NCBI GenBank assembly: GCA_964548225.1 | Contig: CAZJQP010000049.1 | Coordinates: 1 to 37,571, forward strand | Length of the DNA: 37,571 nt | Source: CALMEH01 sp964548225 | GTDB taxonomy: Bacteria > Acidobacteriota > Blastocatellia > Pyrinomonadales > Pyrinomonadaceae | Direction: 5' to 3' | Notes under the pieces: generated by a model | Told to the model about the DNA's origin: nothing | The model's database searches: none | Seen by the model: only the letters and a program-made list of their open reading frames with translations | In this document: piece by piece, positions 1 through 9,100 of the stretch | Layout: each line of letters opens with the position of its first letter | Position numbering within the stretch: the first letter of the stretch is position 1 | Made by a program: the position numbers and the translations under genes

Positions 1-1210
1 CCCAACGGAAAACCTGCATTGTCAAATCAGACGAGCGGCGAACGTAGAAATTACCTTCCGATTCGCGCCAGACAGCCGCGTCCGTTATCGAATCGCCGTC
101 GTAATCCGCCGGAACAATCTTGTCGCCCGCCGCAAGTCCCCAGCCAAAGATTTGATTAAAACCGTAGCCGTAATTGCTTTTTTGGATATACCAAACCAAG
201 CCGCCGGCGGACGGACGCACGACGACGAAATCCGAAACCGTGTCGCCGTCAAAATCGCCGACTGCCAGACGGTCGTTGTTTGCGCCCCAATGATACGCCA
301 ATAAAGTTTGGTCACTACTGCGGAAGACATAGAAATTTCCGTCCGAATTACGCCAGACGGCAACATCCGATTTGCCATCGCCATCATAATCGCCCGGTGC
401 AGGACGATCTCCGGCAGTTCCCCATTGCGTCGCCGAGAAATTCGCGCCCGGATTGTTTTGGTCAGTGCCGAAATACCAAGTGTTCGTGCTTGTCCGATAA
501 ATACTCAAATCCGTTCTGCCGTCGCCCGTGTAATCGCTTCCGCCTGTAACAATGTCGCCGACTGTGCCGAAATTCGTAACCGAAGGTTGATTGGTTTCCG
601 AATCAATCGTCCACCATTGCGAAACTGCACTCGTGCGGTAAATTGCCAAATCCGCCTTGCCGTCGTTCGTTTTATCAAAACCGGGCTGACGGCAGTTTCT
701 AAGGTAAGAAACTTTCAAACCGTAAAGCGGACAACCTGTATTTGCCGCGACTTCGTGAACAACCACGGTAAAATTTGCGTTCGGTCCGACCGAGAAAAGA
801 TAAGAACCTTTATTGATAGTGCTGTAACCCGAATCGCCAATGACGTTTGCCGCCGGATTTGCCGGATTGTAGTTTGAATATGCCGCCGACTGCGTTTGAT
901 TTCCGCCGCAACCCGTAAAATCCAACTCGACTTTCACACAAACCGCTTCGTTAAACGGATTTGCAAAATTATGTGCGTCGCGGCGAACGGCGGCGTTGTT
1001 TTCCAAACTGCCGCTACCGAGAACTCCACAAGTCGAAACTCTGCCGTCGCGTGTTAAGCGTCCGGCTTGCTGAACGTCGCCCGCGTTTATCGAACCTTGA
1101 ATCTCGACCGGATTTGCCGCCGGTTGGCAAATATATTGCGCCTGCAAAATTGAAACATTTGTCAAAATAACCAATAAAATAAAACTAAAGATTGCCGTCG
1201 TGTTTTTCAT
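1..1210 (-). CDS. Secreted FG-GAP/VCBS-repeat protein (3' end beyond window)
   Basis: An uninterrupted minus-strand frame runs from ATG at 1208-1210 to the window edge without a stop, about 403 codons. AGGGAAG lies just upstream of the ATG. The product begins MKNTTAIFSFILLVILTNVS, a signal peptide ending near LQAQ. An N-terminal region of about 190 residues contains several cysteines and lacks a recognised domain. From about residue 195 come repeated calcium-binding FG-GAP/VCBS-type blades, seen as NDGKADLAIYR, TGDGRTDLSIYR, YDGDGKSDVAVWR, FDGDTVSDFVVVR and YDGDSITDAAVWR. Each carries a D-x-D-x-D/S-D loop and a following IYR/VWR strand. The family forms beta-propeller surface or extracellular proteins; the ligand is unknown. 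The gene diverges from the S9 peptidase gene. The C-terminus is not in the window. Confidence 0.85.
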   Translation of the reverse strand, partial: MKNTTAIFSFILLVILTNVSILQAQYICQPAANPVEIQGSINAGDVQQAGRLTRDGRVSTCGVLGSGSLENNAAVRRDAHNFANPFNEAVCVKVELDFTGCGGNQTQSAAYSNYNPANPAANVIGDSGYSTINKGSYLFSVGPNANFTVVVHEVAANTGCPLYGLKVSYLRNCRQPGFDKTNDGKADLAIYRTSAVSQWWTIDSETNQPSVTNFGTVGDIVTGGSDYTGDGRTDLSIYRTSTNTWYFGTDQNNPGANFSATQWGTAGDRPAPGDYDGDGKSDVAVWRNSDGNFYVFRSSDQTLLAYHWGANNDRLAVGDFDGDTVSDFVVVRPSAGGLVWYIQKSNYGYGFNQIFGWGLAAGDKIVPADYDGDSITDAAVWRESEGNFYVRRSSDLTMQVFRW

Positions 1211-1313
1211 AAACTTCCCTTTTTTCTCTGATAATCTATCGGCTGATTTCAGCCCTGTTATAAATGAATGCGGAAAATTCCGTGAAAAACTATCATTCGG
1301 ACACATTTTTTTT

Positions 1314-1379
1314 GCAGAAACGCGCACGAAGTAGGCGTGCCTTTTTGGAATAACACACTTACTTCGTGCGCGTTTCTGC
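1314..1379. repeat. Palindromic dispersed repeat, GCAGAAAC family, copy 1
   Basis: A perfect 20-bp inverted repeat: left arm 1314-1333 (GCAGAAACGCGCACGAAGTA) and right arm 1360-1379, around a 26-nt loop. It fills the gap between the divergent FG-GAP and S9 peptidase genes. Diverged arms of the same sequence occur at 9828-9848, 10010-10030, 12925-12954, 12973-13002 and 13002-13021. Confidence 0.85.
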
Positions 1380-1389
1380 ATTTTTATCC

Positions 1390-1395
1390 TATAAT
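1390..1395 (+). promoter_or_regulatory. Candidate -10 element of the S9 peptidase gene
   Basis: A perfect TATAAT lies nine bases before the ATG at 1405. A start point at the usual 6-8 bases downstream would give a nearly leaderless mRNA. No good -35 is visible, because the expected position falls in the arm of the repeat at 1360-1379. No Shine-Dalgarno sequence is present. Confidence 0.4.
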
Positions 1396-1404
1396 CTTTA
1401 CATT

Positions 1405-3315
1405 ATGAAAAAATTCTTGCTTCTCTTCGCTTTTTTTGCCTTTTGTTTTTCGGTTTCGGCTCAAAACTATTCAATCGAGCGATATTTGAACATTCGTTCG
1501 GCAGGTTCACCAAACTTTTCGCCTGATGGAAAGCGCATTGCTTTTCTGACGAATATTACCGGAACTTCGCAAATATGGTTTGTTGACGCAAACGGCGGTT
1601 ATCCCGAACAGATGACGGCTTTTGCGGACAATGTTTCATTTGTGCGTTGGTCGGAAAAAGGTTTGATTTTCGGCAAAGCGTCGGGAGGTGATGAAAATAC
1701 TCAGTTTTTTTGGATGTCTTCGGACGGTGCGGACATTAAACAACTGACAAATGCCCCGAAGGTTCGCCACAATTTCGGCACAATTAACGATGAAGGCACG
1801 AAGATTTATTATTCGTCGAACAAACGAAACGCAAATTATTTCGATGTTTATTCAATGAACTTAGCGAATGGCAAGGAAGAGCTTTTATATCAGCAAGACG
1901 GCTCAAATTCGGTCGCGGCGGTTGATGCTTTCGGCAAAAAGATTGTCGTTTCGAGAAGCAGCACGGAATTGAGTTTGGATAATAATTTGTATTTGATTGA
2001 TGTTGAAAGCAAAAAGGAAATCTTGCTTACGAAACACGAAGGTTCGGCGCAATTCGGAAGCGTAAATTTCACGGCGGACGGCATTGTTTTCGCGCACAAT
2101 GATAAACGCGAGTTTTACTCGCTCGCTCAAATGCGTCAGAAAAACGCCAGCGGCGATGATTGGTCGGATGCAAATCGTGAAGTTAAAATTTTGGACGAAA
2201 CGAATTGGGATGTTGACGATATTGAAATGCAAACTTACGGTAACACGCTCGCCTACACCATTAACCGCGAAGGTTTTTCCGAGCTTTATTTGCGTAAATA
2301 CGAAACAGGAGGCAAACCTTTGATTACGATTTTTACTGAGAAAAGCGAAGCGGTAAAACTTCCCGCAAACGGAATTATCGGAGGTTTGACGTTTTCCGAT
2401 GACGGCAAAAAACTCGCCTTTTCATTTTCGAGCGCGAAGCATAATGGCGATGTTTGGGTTTATGATTTGGAAAAGAAAAGTCTGACGCAAGTTACCAAAA
2501 GTTCCCGAAGCGGCATTCCGCAAGATTCGTTTGTCGAGCCGAAACTTATTAAATACAAAAGTTTTGACGGACGCGAAATTCCGGCTTGGTTCTATGAACC
2601 AAAGCGAACTTTTACACTTGACGGCGTAAATATTTCTAAAATCATCGTCAGCGTTCACGGTGGACCTGAAGGGCAAGAGCGTCCGGGGTTTAATCCGCTT
2701 TATCAATACTATCTTTCGCGTGGTTACTCTATTCTTGCAACGAATGTCAGAGGCTCGACAGGTTATGGAAAAACTTTTACACATCTCGATGATGTTCGCA
2801 AACGTGAAGATTCCGTAAAAGATTTGGCTTTCGCCGTTGAATGGGCAAAGAAAAATGCTTTCGGAGATCAAAAAGTCTTCGCTGTGATGGGCGGAAGCTA
2901 CGGCGGTTATATGACGATGGCGGCAATTACGCTTTATCCCGATTTGTTTGCGGCGGCGGTTAATACGGTCGGCATCGTAAATTGGGAAACTTTCTTAAAA
3001 AATACGAGTGGCTATCGCCGACGACAGCGTGAAGTCGAGTATGGTTTTCTCGATAAAGATTTGGAATTCTTACGCGCCATTTCACCGCTGGCAAAGGTTG
3101 ATAAGATAAAAACTCCGCTCTTTGTGATTCACGGTAAAAACGATCCGCGAGTTCCCTACACCGAAGCCGAACAAGTCGTCAAAGCCTTAAAAGACAGAGG
3201 CGCAACGGTTGAATATAAACTCTACGACGACGAAGGTCACGGCATTTCAAAACTCAAGAATCGTCTGGAATTATATCCTTTGGTTGCCGATTTTCTTGAC
3301 AAATATATGAAATGA
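1405..3315 (+). CDS. Secreted S9 family serine peptidase (prolyl oligopeptidase / acylaminoacyl-peptidase type)
   Basis: 636 aa from ATG 1405. A GTG 13 codons upstream is in frame but lies in the palindromic repeat and would bury the signal peptide MKKFLLLFAFFAFCFSVSAQ. Residues about 20-370 form a beta-propeller with TolB/PD40-type blades (NFSPDGKRIAFLTN; FSDDGKKLAFSFSS). The C-terminal alpha/beta-hydrolase domain starts about residue 390. The catalytic triad is readable: Ser498 in GGSYGGYM, Asp580 in HGKNDPRVP and His612 in DDEGHGIS. The oxyanion region VHGGPEGQ and the typical NVRGSTGYG motif are present. The S9B/S9C families cleave short peptides, often from the N-terminus or after proline; the exact specificity cannot be read here. 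Export implies scavenging or turnover of peptides outside the cytoplasm. The neighbouring gene downstream is also secreted, but no functional link is evident. Confidence 0.93.
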   Translation: MKKFLLLFAFFAFCFSVSAQNYSIERYLNIRSAGSPNFSPDGKRIAFLTNITGTSQIWFVDANGGYPEQMTAFADNVSFVRWSEKGLIFGKASGGDENTQFFWMSSDGADIKQLTNAPKVRHNFGTINDEGTKIYYSSNKRNANYFDVYSMNLANGKEELLYQQDGSNSVAAVDAFGKKIVVSRSSTELSLDNNLYLIDVESKKEILLTKHEGSAQFGSVNFTADGIVFAHNDKREFYSLAQMRQKNASGDDWSDANREVKILDETNWDVDDIEMQTYGNTLAYTINREGFSELYLRKYETGGKPLITIFTEKSEAVKLPANGIIGGLTFSDDGKKLAFSFSSAKHNGDVWVYDLEKKSLTQVTKSSRSGIPQDSFVEPKLIKYKSFDGREIPAWFYEPKRTFTLDGVNISKIIVSVHGGPEGQERPGFNPLYQYYLSRGYSILATNVRGSTGYGKTFTHLDDVRKREDSVKDLAFAVEWAKKNAFGDQKVFAVMGGSYGGYMTMAAITLYPDLFAAAVNTVGIVNWETFLKNTSGYRRRQREVEYGFLDKDLEFLRAISPLAKVDKIKTPLFVIHGKNDPRVPYTEAEQVVKALKDRGATVEYKLYDDEGHGISKLKNRLELYPLVADFLDKYMK

Positions 3316-3396
3316 TTCAAATTCAGAAACTTCGGTATCGGTTAAAATTGACATTGCATATAAATCGTCTTAAAGTGAGTTTGTTCAAATATCAAT

Positions 3397-4758
3397 ATGA
3401 AAAAAACTGCATACTACACGCGCCGACGTATTTTTCCGGTAAGGCTTATCGTGATTGCGATAATCGTTTTGACACTTTCCCAAATTGCCGTTTCCCAATC
3501 GGTAATTGTTCCGCCACAGTATCAGATTTTTGATATTGGCGTAGTGCAGATGGGTGATTCCGCATCGCAGGGTTTCGGGGCTTCAACAAACGGAATTGCC
3601 GTCGGGCGAAGCGTCAGAACGGGCGGAGCGCAAGCATTTTCTTGGACATCGGGCGGCGGAATTGTCGGATTGACGAATCTGGCAGCGCGTCCGTTTTGCG
3701 TTTCAAACGCGGCGAATAATACCGGCGTTGTCGTCGGAACTTGTGCCACGACGTTGTTCGGTTCAAGCCGTCTGCCGGTTATTTGGCAAGGCGGTGCGGT
3801 TTCTCAGCTTCCGCTGCCGGCGGGTGAAACGCTCGGCGATGCGAATGATGTGAACAGTGCAGGCATTGCCGTCGGTTCGGTAAATGGCGGAAGTCTGCAA
3901 AGAGCGGTTGTTTATAACGGCGCAAACGCCACGGTTATTACACAAACGACTTCAATCGGCTGTTTTTTCACGACGGCATTCGGCATTAACGATTCGGGGC
4001 GCGTCATTGGAACAGGCATTGACCCGAACAATGCCGCCCGCAATGTCGGAATGGTTTTTGACATCGGCGCAGGTGCGGCAACCGAAGTCGGCGCACTTCC
4101 GGGCGCAAACGGCGCACTCGCTTTCGGCATCGGCAACGGCGGTCACGTCGTCGGTTCGAGTATGATGAATCAAGGTTCAGGCTTGCCGTTCATCTGGACG
4201 CAAGCCGGAGGAATGACGGCGATTCCTCTGCCGACCGACACGACTCAAGGTTCGGCGCGGGCAGTTAATACAAACGGTTGGGCAGTCGGCACGGCTTCAT
4301 CGGCGTTTGCTATTCCCTTTCTTTATGACGGCACGGCAACATATCGTCTTGCTGACCTCATTCCGGCAGGAACAGGTTGGGATTTATCAATGAATACATC
4401 ATCATCGGCACTCGGCATCAGCGATAACAACGTCATTGTCGGCACAGGAGTTTTCAATGGTCAAGTTCGTGCTTACGCAATGATTCCCGTATCGCAAGTT
4501 TCGGTCGGCGGACGGATTTTAACATCAAACGGCATCGGCATCCGCAATGTTACCGTAACCATTTCGGGCGGCAATCTTCCCGCACCGATTAGAACGAAAA
4601 CAAGCAGTTTCGGCTATTACAATATCCAAGACCTGCAATCAGGAGCAACATACACCGTAACAATTTCAAGCAAGCAATACACATTTGCCCAACCGACGCA
4701 GATGGTTACGCCGCAAGCAAACGTCAGCAATCTTGACTTTACGGCAAATCCTCTTTGA
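3397..4758 (+). CDS. Secreted HAF-repeat protein with C-terminal carboxypeptidase-regulatory-like domain
   Basis: 453 aa from ATG 3397. A charged start (MKKTAYYTRRR) and a hydrophobic stretch ending near IAVSQS indicate export. Residues about 45-365 hold repeated segments of the extracellular HAF type: GVVVGTCATT, DVNSAGIAVGS, GINDSGRVIGTG, GIGNGGHVVGSS, VNTNGWAVGTA and GISDNNVIVGTG. Each has the pattern x-N-x-x-G-x-x-V/I-G. The last ~85 residues (from VSVGGRILTSNG) form a carboxypeptidase D regulatory-like beta-sandwich (NVTVTISGG, SSFGYYNIQDL, YTVTISSKQYTF), a module common in secreted proteins of this type of genome. The function is unknown, probably surface or extracellular. The stop is a tandem TGATGA at 4756-4761, and the same frame then stays open through the minisatellite to 5064. 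Confidence 0.85.
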   Translation: MKKTAYYTRRRIFPVRLIVIAIIVLTLSQIAVSQSVIVPPQYQIFDIGVVQMGDSASQGFGASTNGIAVGRSVRTGGAQAFSWTSGGGIVGLTNLAARPFCVSNAANNTGVVVGTCATTLFGSSRLPVIWQGGAVSQLPLPAGETLGDANDVNSAGIAVGSVNGGSLQRAVVYNGANATVITQTTSIGCFFTTAFGINDSGRVIGTGIDPNNAARNVGMVFDIGAGAATEVGALPGANGALAFGIGNGGHVVGSSMMNQGSGLPFIWTQAGGMTAIPLPTDTTQGSARAVNTNGWAVGTASSAFAIPFLYDGTATYRLADLIPAGTGWDLSMNTSSSALGISDNNVIVGTGVFNGQVRAYAMIPVSQVSVGGRILTSNGIGIRNVTVTISGGNLPAPIRTKTSSFGYYNIQDLQSGATYTVTISSKQYTFAQPTQMVTPQANVSNLDFTANPL

Positions 4759-4779
4759 TGAGCAAGTAAAAGAAAACCC

Positions 4780-5031
4780 GAAGCAAGTGCCAACCTGCTC
4801 GATGCAAGTCCTAACCTGCTCGATGCAAGTCCTAACCTGCTCGATGCAAGTGCCAACCTGCACGATGCAAGTGCCAACCTGCTCGATGCAAGTGCCAACC
4901 TGCTCGATGCAAGTCTTAACTTGTTCGATGCAAGTGCTAACCTGCTCGAAGTAAGTGTCAACCTGCTCGAAGTAAGTCTTAACCTGCTCGAAGTAAGTCT
5001 TAACCTGCTCGAAGTAAGTCTTAACTTGTTA
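4780..5031. repeat. 21-bp minisatellite, 12 tandem units
   Basis: Twelve head-to-tail units of exactly 21 bp begin at 4780, 4801, 4822 and so on to 5011. The core is GCAAGTSYYAACCTGCTCGA. Units 2-8 carry GATGCAAG and units 9-12 GAAGTAAG, so the array has two sub-blocks as expected from local duplication. Because 21 is a multiple of 3, frames remain open on both strands and create spurious ORFs. In the frame of the upstream CDS it would read as the heptad S-x-N-L-L-D/E-A/V. It sits between the TGATGA stop of the HAF protein and a palindrome. Confidence 0.93.
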
Positions 5032-5067
5032 AAGGAAAGAAGTAGTTTGCGCGAATTATTCGATTGA

Positions 5068-5138
5068 AACCACGAAAAGACACAAAAAAACACGAAATCA
5101 TCAAATCTTTTCGTGATGTTTCGTGTTTCTTTGTGGTT
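5068..5138. repeat. Palindromic dispersed repeat of the CCACGAAA / TTCGTGGTT type
   Basis: AACCACGAAAAGACAC at 5068-5083 continues to AACACGAAA near 5097. It is mirrored by TTTCGTGTTTCTTTGTGGTT at 5119-5138, giving a long imperfect hairpin. It lies between the converging HAF and 242-aa genes, where it could also act as a bidirectional terminator. Related sequence is at 9906-9950 and about 13056-13150. Confidence 0.7.
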
Positions 5139-5181
5139 ATTGGTAATTTTTGTGCAATTCCCAACAGACGCATTCGACAAA

Positions 5182-5910
5182 TTATCTCAGCGTTCTTCGG
5201 AATGAAAGGGCGTTGACGGTTTTGTAGAATTGGCTTTTCGGACCGTGAACGGCTTTGACATAAGCCTTAACCAAAGCCGCCAGATTGCACAAACAAAGTT
5301 CGCCCGTGTAAAGCAAATCATCGCGGACAATCCGCGCCGTATTGAGCGGCACAAAGGTTGTGCTGACGGCGTTGTTTTTGGCTTCGAGGTCATCGGCAAC
5401 CGTCGTCAGATTGGCAACCGTAAATTTCGCTTCATTCGGCGCGTAAAGCGGTTCGTTGCTGACAATCTGAATATAACTGCGGATATTGCCCAACATCGCA
5501 TCATAACTTTGCTGTGATGCCGAATGATTTTGCGCGGCTTCATTGCCGGGCGTGTTCGGGTCGTCCTCTTTCTTTTTGGATTTACGCACACCGAAAACCT
5601 TGCGGGCAAAAGTGTCGGCATCGGCAAGCGTCTGCTCAGATGCGCCGCTGGCTTTAAGAATATTACGCGAACCTCTGATAAGCGAAATAGCTTCTTCGTA
5701 AGCCGTCTGCCGCGCATTAATCGCAAACTTATTCGGTGCAATCTTCACGCCAATATCTTCAACGCCCGCAATTCCCGCCGCAAGTTTCTGTTCAAGTTTC
5801 GCAATCTCCAACATCAAATTGGGCGGATCATACAAAACATCCGGTATCACCAAATCAATCAACCTACGGAAATTACCCGTAATCTTCATATCTCCTGTCT
5901 CATTTGCCAT
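5182..5910 (-). CDS. Protein of unknown function (242 aa)
   Basis: The start is set at ATG 5908-5910 (MANETGDMKITGNF) because GGAG lies nine bases upstream. The frame is open further, to 6003, but that extension has no ribosome binding site and overlaps a structured intergenic region. No signal peptide, membrane segment or catalytic motif is recognised. The protein looks mostly alpha-helical. Residues about 10-60 (RRLIDLVIPDVLYDPPN, then LMLEIAKLEQKLAAGIAGV) and a charged middle linker (RKSKKKEDDPNTPGNEAAQ) stand out; the C-terminal half has further helices. I do not recognise the family. It diverges from the restriction-modification gene, but nothing in it suggests a control protein or a specificity subunit. 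Confidence 0.75.
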   Translation of the reverse strand: MANETGDMKITGNFRRLIDLVIPDVLYDPPNLMLEIAKLEQKLAAGIAGVEDIGVKIAPNKFAINARQTAYEEAISLIRGSRNILKASGASEQTLADADTFARKVFGVRKSKKKEDDPNTPGNEAAQNHSASQQSYDAMLGNIRSYIQIVSNEPLYAPNEAKFTVANLTTVADDLEAKNNAVSTTFVPLNTARIVRDDLLYTGELCLCNLAALVKAYVKAVHGPKSQFYKTVNALSFRRTLR

Positions 5911-6020
5911 AAATTTAACTCCAAAATCTTGTTTAATGTAAGAGCTTTCGCTCTCCAAGAATATAGATGTTCGGAGATTTGAGAAAGGTTGTATGCACGG
6001 CAAAGTTCAAGATTAGTGTT

Positions 6021-6112
6021 GGTTTTTATCTAACTTACTGATGTTACGCAAAGTTTGAATTTGCGGCTTTTGTCGCTTTCAGCGATAAAAACCAAAACTG
6101 CGAAACATCAGT
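6021..6112. repeat. Nested inverted repeats between the 242-aa gene and the R-M gene
   Basis: Three interleaved inverted pairs are visible. GGTTTTTATC at 6021-6030 matches GATAAAAACC at 6084-6093 exactly. ACTGATGTTACGCAAAGTTT at 6037-6056 pairs with 6095-6112 with a 2-nt indel. TCGCT-ttc-AGCGA at 6073-6085 forms a small hairpin. The region separates divergent genes and could be a cruciform-forming dispersed repeat or an operator region. Confidence 0.6.
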
Positions 6113-6174
6113 TAAAATTTGAACTCTGAACGCAAAAGATTTACCATAGCTCAAACTTTTCTATTAAAAACTTT

Positions 6175-9100
6175 ATGACTCTCAATGAATATATCGAAAG
6201 TATTTCTAAAAGTTATGCTTTGGGCAATGCGACCGAGCATACTTTTCGCGGCGATTTACAGCAACTTATAAAAACGCTGGTGCCGGATGTTTCGGTAACT
6301 AATGAGCCGAAGCGAATTGCTTGCGGTGCGCCGGATTATGTCCTTCAAAAAGCGGAAATTCCCGTCGGGTTTATCGAAGCGAAAGACATCGGCGCGGATT
6401 TGACGGATAAAAAATATAAGGAACAGTTTGACCGTTATAAATCATCGCTGAACAATCTGATTTTTACCGATTATCTCGATTTTCGGCTTTATATTGACGG
6501 GCAATTTACCGTTTCGGTGCGAATCGGCGAGATTAGAAACGGCGCGATTTCGGCTTTGGAAGAAAATTTCACCGCCTTTACCAATCTGATAAAAGACTTT
6601 GCCGAACGCACAGGTCAGACGATTACATCAAGCCGGAAGTTAGCCGAAATGATGGCGGGCAAGGCACGGATTTTGTCGGACGTGATTGAAAAATCGCTAA
6701 ACAGCGACGAGGAAAACGAAGAAAACAGCACGCTCAAAGACCAACTCAATGCCTTCAAAGACATTCTGATTCACGACATTACGGAGAAAGAGTTTGCGGA
6801 CGTTTATGCTCAAACGATTGCTTACGGAATGTTTGCGGCGCGGCTTCACGATACGAGTTTGGATAGTTTTACGCGACAGGAAGCCGCCGAACTGATTCCG
6901 AAATCGAATCCTTTTTTGCGAAAACTTTTCGGTTATATCGCCGGACCCGACATTGACGACCGAATTAAATGGATTGTTGATGCGTTGGCAAATATCTTTC
7001 GCGCTACGGATGTCGGGAAACTCTTGAAAGATTTCGGGAAAGCGACGCAGACACAAGACCCGATAATCCATTTTTACGAAACTTTCCTGAGCGAATACGA
7101 CCCGAAGCTCCGCAAAGCGCGTGGCGTTTGGTTCACGCCCGAACCTGTCGTTAATTTTATCGTTCGCGCCGTTGATGACATTTTGCAAAGCGAATTTAAT
7201 TTGCCGAATGGTTTGGCGAATACTTCAAAGACGAAAATCAAGATTGACGTGCAGGGCAAAAAGATTGAAAAGGAAGTCCACAAAGTTCAGATACTCGACC
7301 CCGCGACGGGAACGGGAACATTTTTGGCGGAAGTTATCAAAAACGTCTATGCCAAATTCGGCGGACAGCAAGGCATCTGGAGCGGTTATGTCGAAAACGA
7401 ACTGATTCCGCGTCTGCACGGTTTTGAATTGCTGATGGCGAGTTATGCAATGGCGCATTTGAAATTGGATTTGCTGTTGAGCGAAACGGGTTTTAAGCCG
7501 AGCCGTAGTCAAAGACTGCATATCTATCTGACGAACACTTTGGAAGAACATCATCCCGACACCGGAACGCTCTGGGCAAGCTGGCTCAGCGCGGAAGCCA
7601 ACGAAGCCAACCACATCAAACGCGATACGCCCGTAATGTGCGTCATCGGAAATCCGCCGTATTCGGTGAGTTCGAGCAATAAAAGCAAATGGATTGAAAG
7701 TTTAACGGCTGATTATAAAAAGGATTTGAACGAACGAAACATTCAACCGCTTTCAGATGATTACATCAAGTTTATACGTTTCGGACAGCATTTTATTGAT
7801 AAAAACGGAGAAGGAATTTTAGCCTATATTTCAAACAATAGTTTTATTGACGGCATTATTCACCGCCAAATGCGGAAACATCTGCTCGAAAGTTTTGATA
7901 AGATTTACATTCTTGATTTACACGGAAACGCCAAGAAAAAAGAAGTCTGCGCTGACGGTTCGCCCGACCAAAATGTTTTCGACATTATGCAAGGCGTTTC
8001 GATAAATATCTTTGTGAAAACCAAACAGCAAAAAGATTTAGGTAAAGTTACACATTACGACCTTTACGGCAAACGTGAAGCAAAATACGAATTTCTCAAT
8101 AATAATTCGCTTGATTCAATCGAATGGAACGAACTTGATTTGAAAGAACCGAATCTCTTTTTTGTGAAGAAAGATTTTGGTGTGTTTAGTTTGTATGAAA
8201 AAGGTTTCAAGGTTGATGAACTTTTCACTTTATTGAGTAGCGGAATAAAAACTCACCGTGACCATTTCGTAATTGATTTTGACAGTAACCAACTTGCCAA
8301 TAGAATTTCAAAGTTTTATGACAAAACCTATTCGGACGAATCAATTGCAATCGAATTAGATTTGAAAAGCAATCGAGATTGGAATTTGCATAACGCAAGA
8401 AACAAAGGTTCGTTTGAAAAAGACAAAATTCAATCAGTCACATATCGTCCATTTGATAATCGTCCAATTTATTATGATTCAAATTTAATTGATTTTGGTA
8501 GAGAGCGAACTATTCATCATTTGCAAAAGGAAAATCTCGGCTTAATTTTGGTTTTACAACCGCAAGCAGCAAACTTAAATTATTTTGACTGTTTGTTTAT
8601 AACGAAAGAATTGACAGATACAAATTTATTTCGTCGTGGCGGACCTGTTTCCTNNNNNNNNNNCTTTACCTTTCTCCCGAAACAGGCGAGCAAGGTGAGA
8701 TGTTTGCAACCACCCCGTCAGCTGAAGCGGCTGCCACCCCTCCTTTGGAAGGAGGGGAGATTAAGAGAATTCCGAATCTGGACGCGGAAATCGTTAAACA
8801 ATTTGCAGACAAAATCGGCTTAACATTTACACCTGAAAAGATTGAAAACACGCAACAAAACTCCCCTCCTTTGGAAGGAGGGGTGGACGCGCTTCGCGGA
8901 CGGGGTGGTAATTCTCAAATAAATAATCTTCCATACCTAAAAACATTCCGCAAAGAGTTAAGAAATAATCTGACTCCGGCAGAAGCAAGATTTTGGAAGA
9001 TTGTGCAAAACAAACAATTTGAAGGTAGAAAATTCAGACGACAACATAGTGTCGGCAATTACATTTTAGATTTTTATTGCCCATCGGAAAAACTTGCAAT

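Noticed and set aside
85..1170. Several short frames (plus strand, and one minus frame) over the FG-GAP gene
   Set aside because: They are shadows of the long edge-to-ATG minus frame, which carries a signal peptide and repeat motifs.
4617..5180. 187-aa minus-strand frame over the minisatellite (LALASSRL-type repeats)
   Set aside because: A 21-bp tandem unit keeps frames open on both strands. This frame has no ribosome binding site and runs into the end of the HAF gene.
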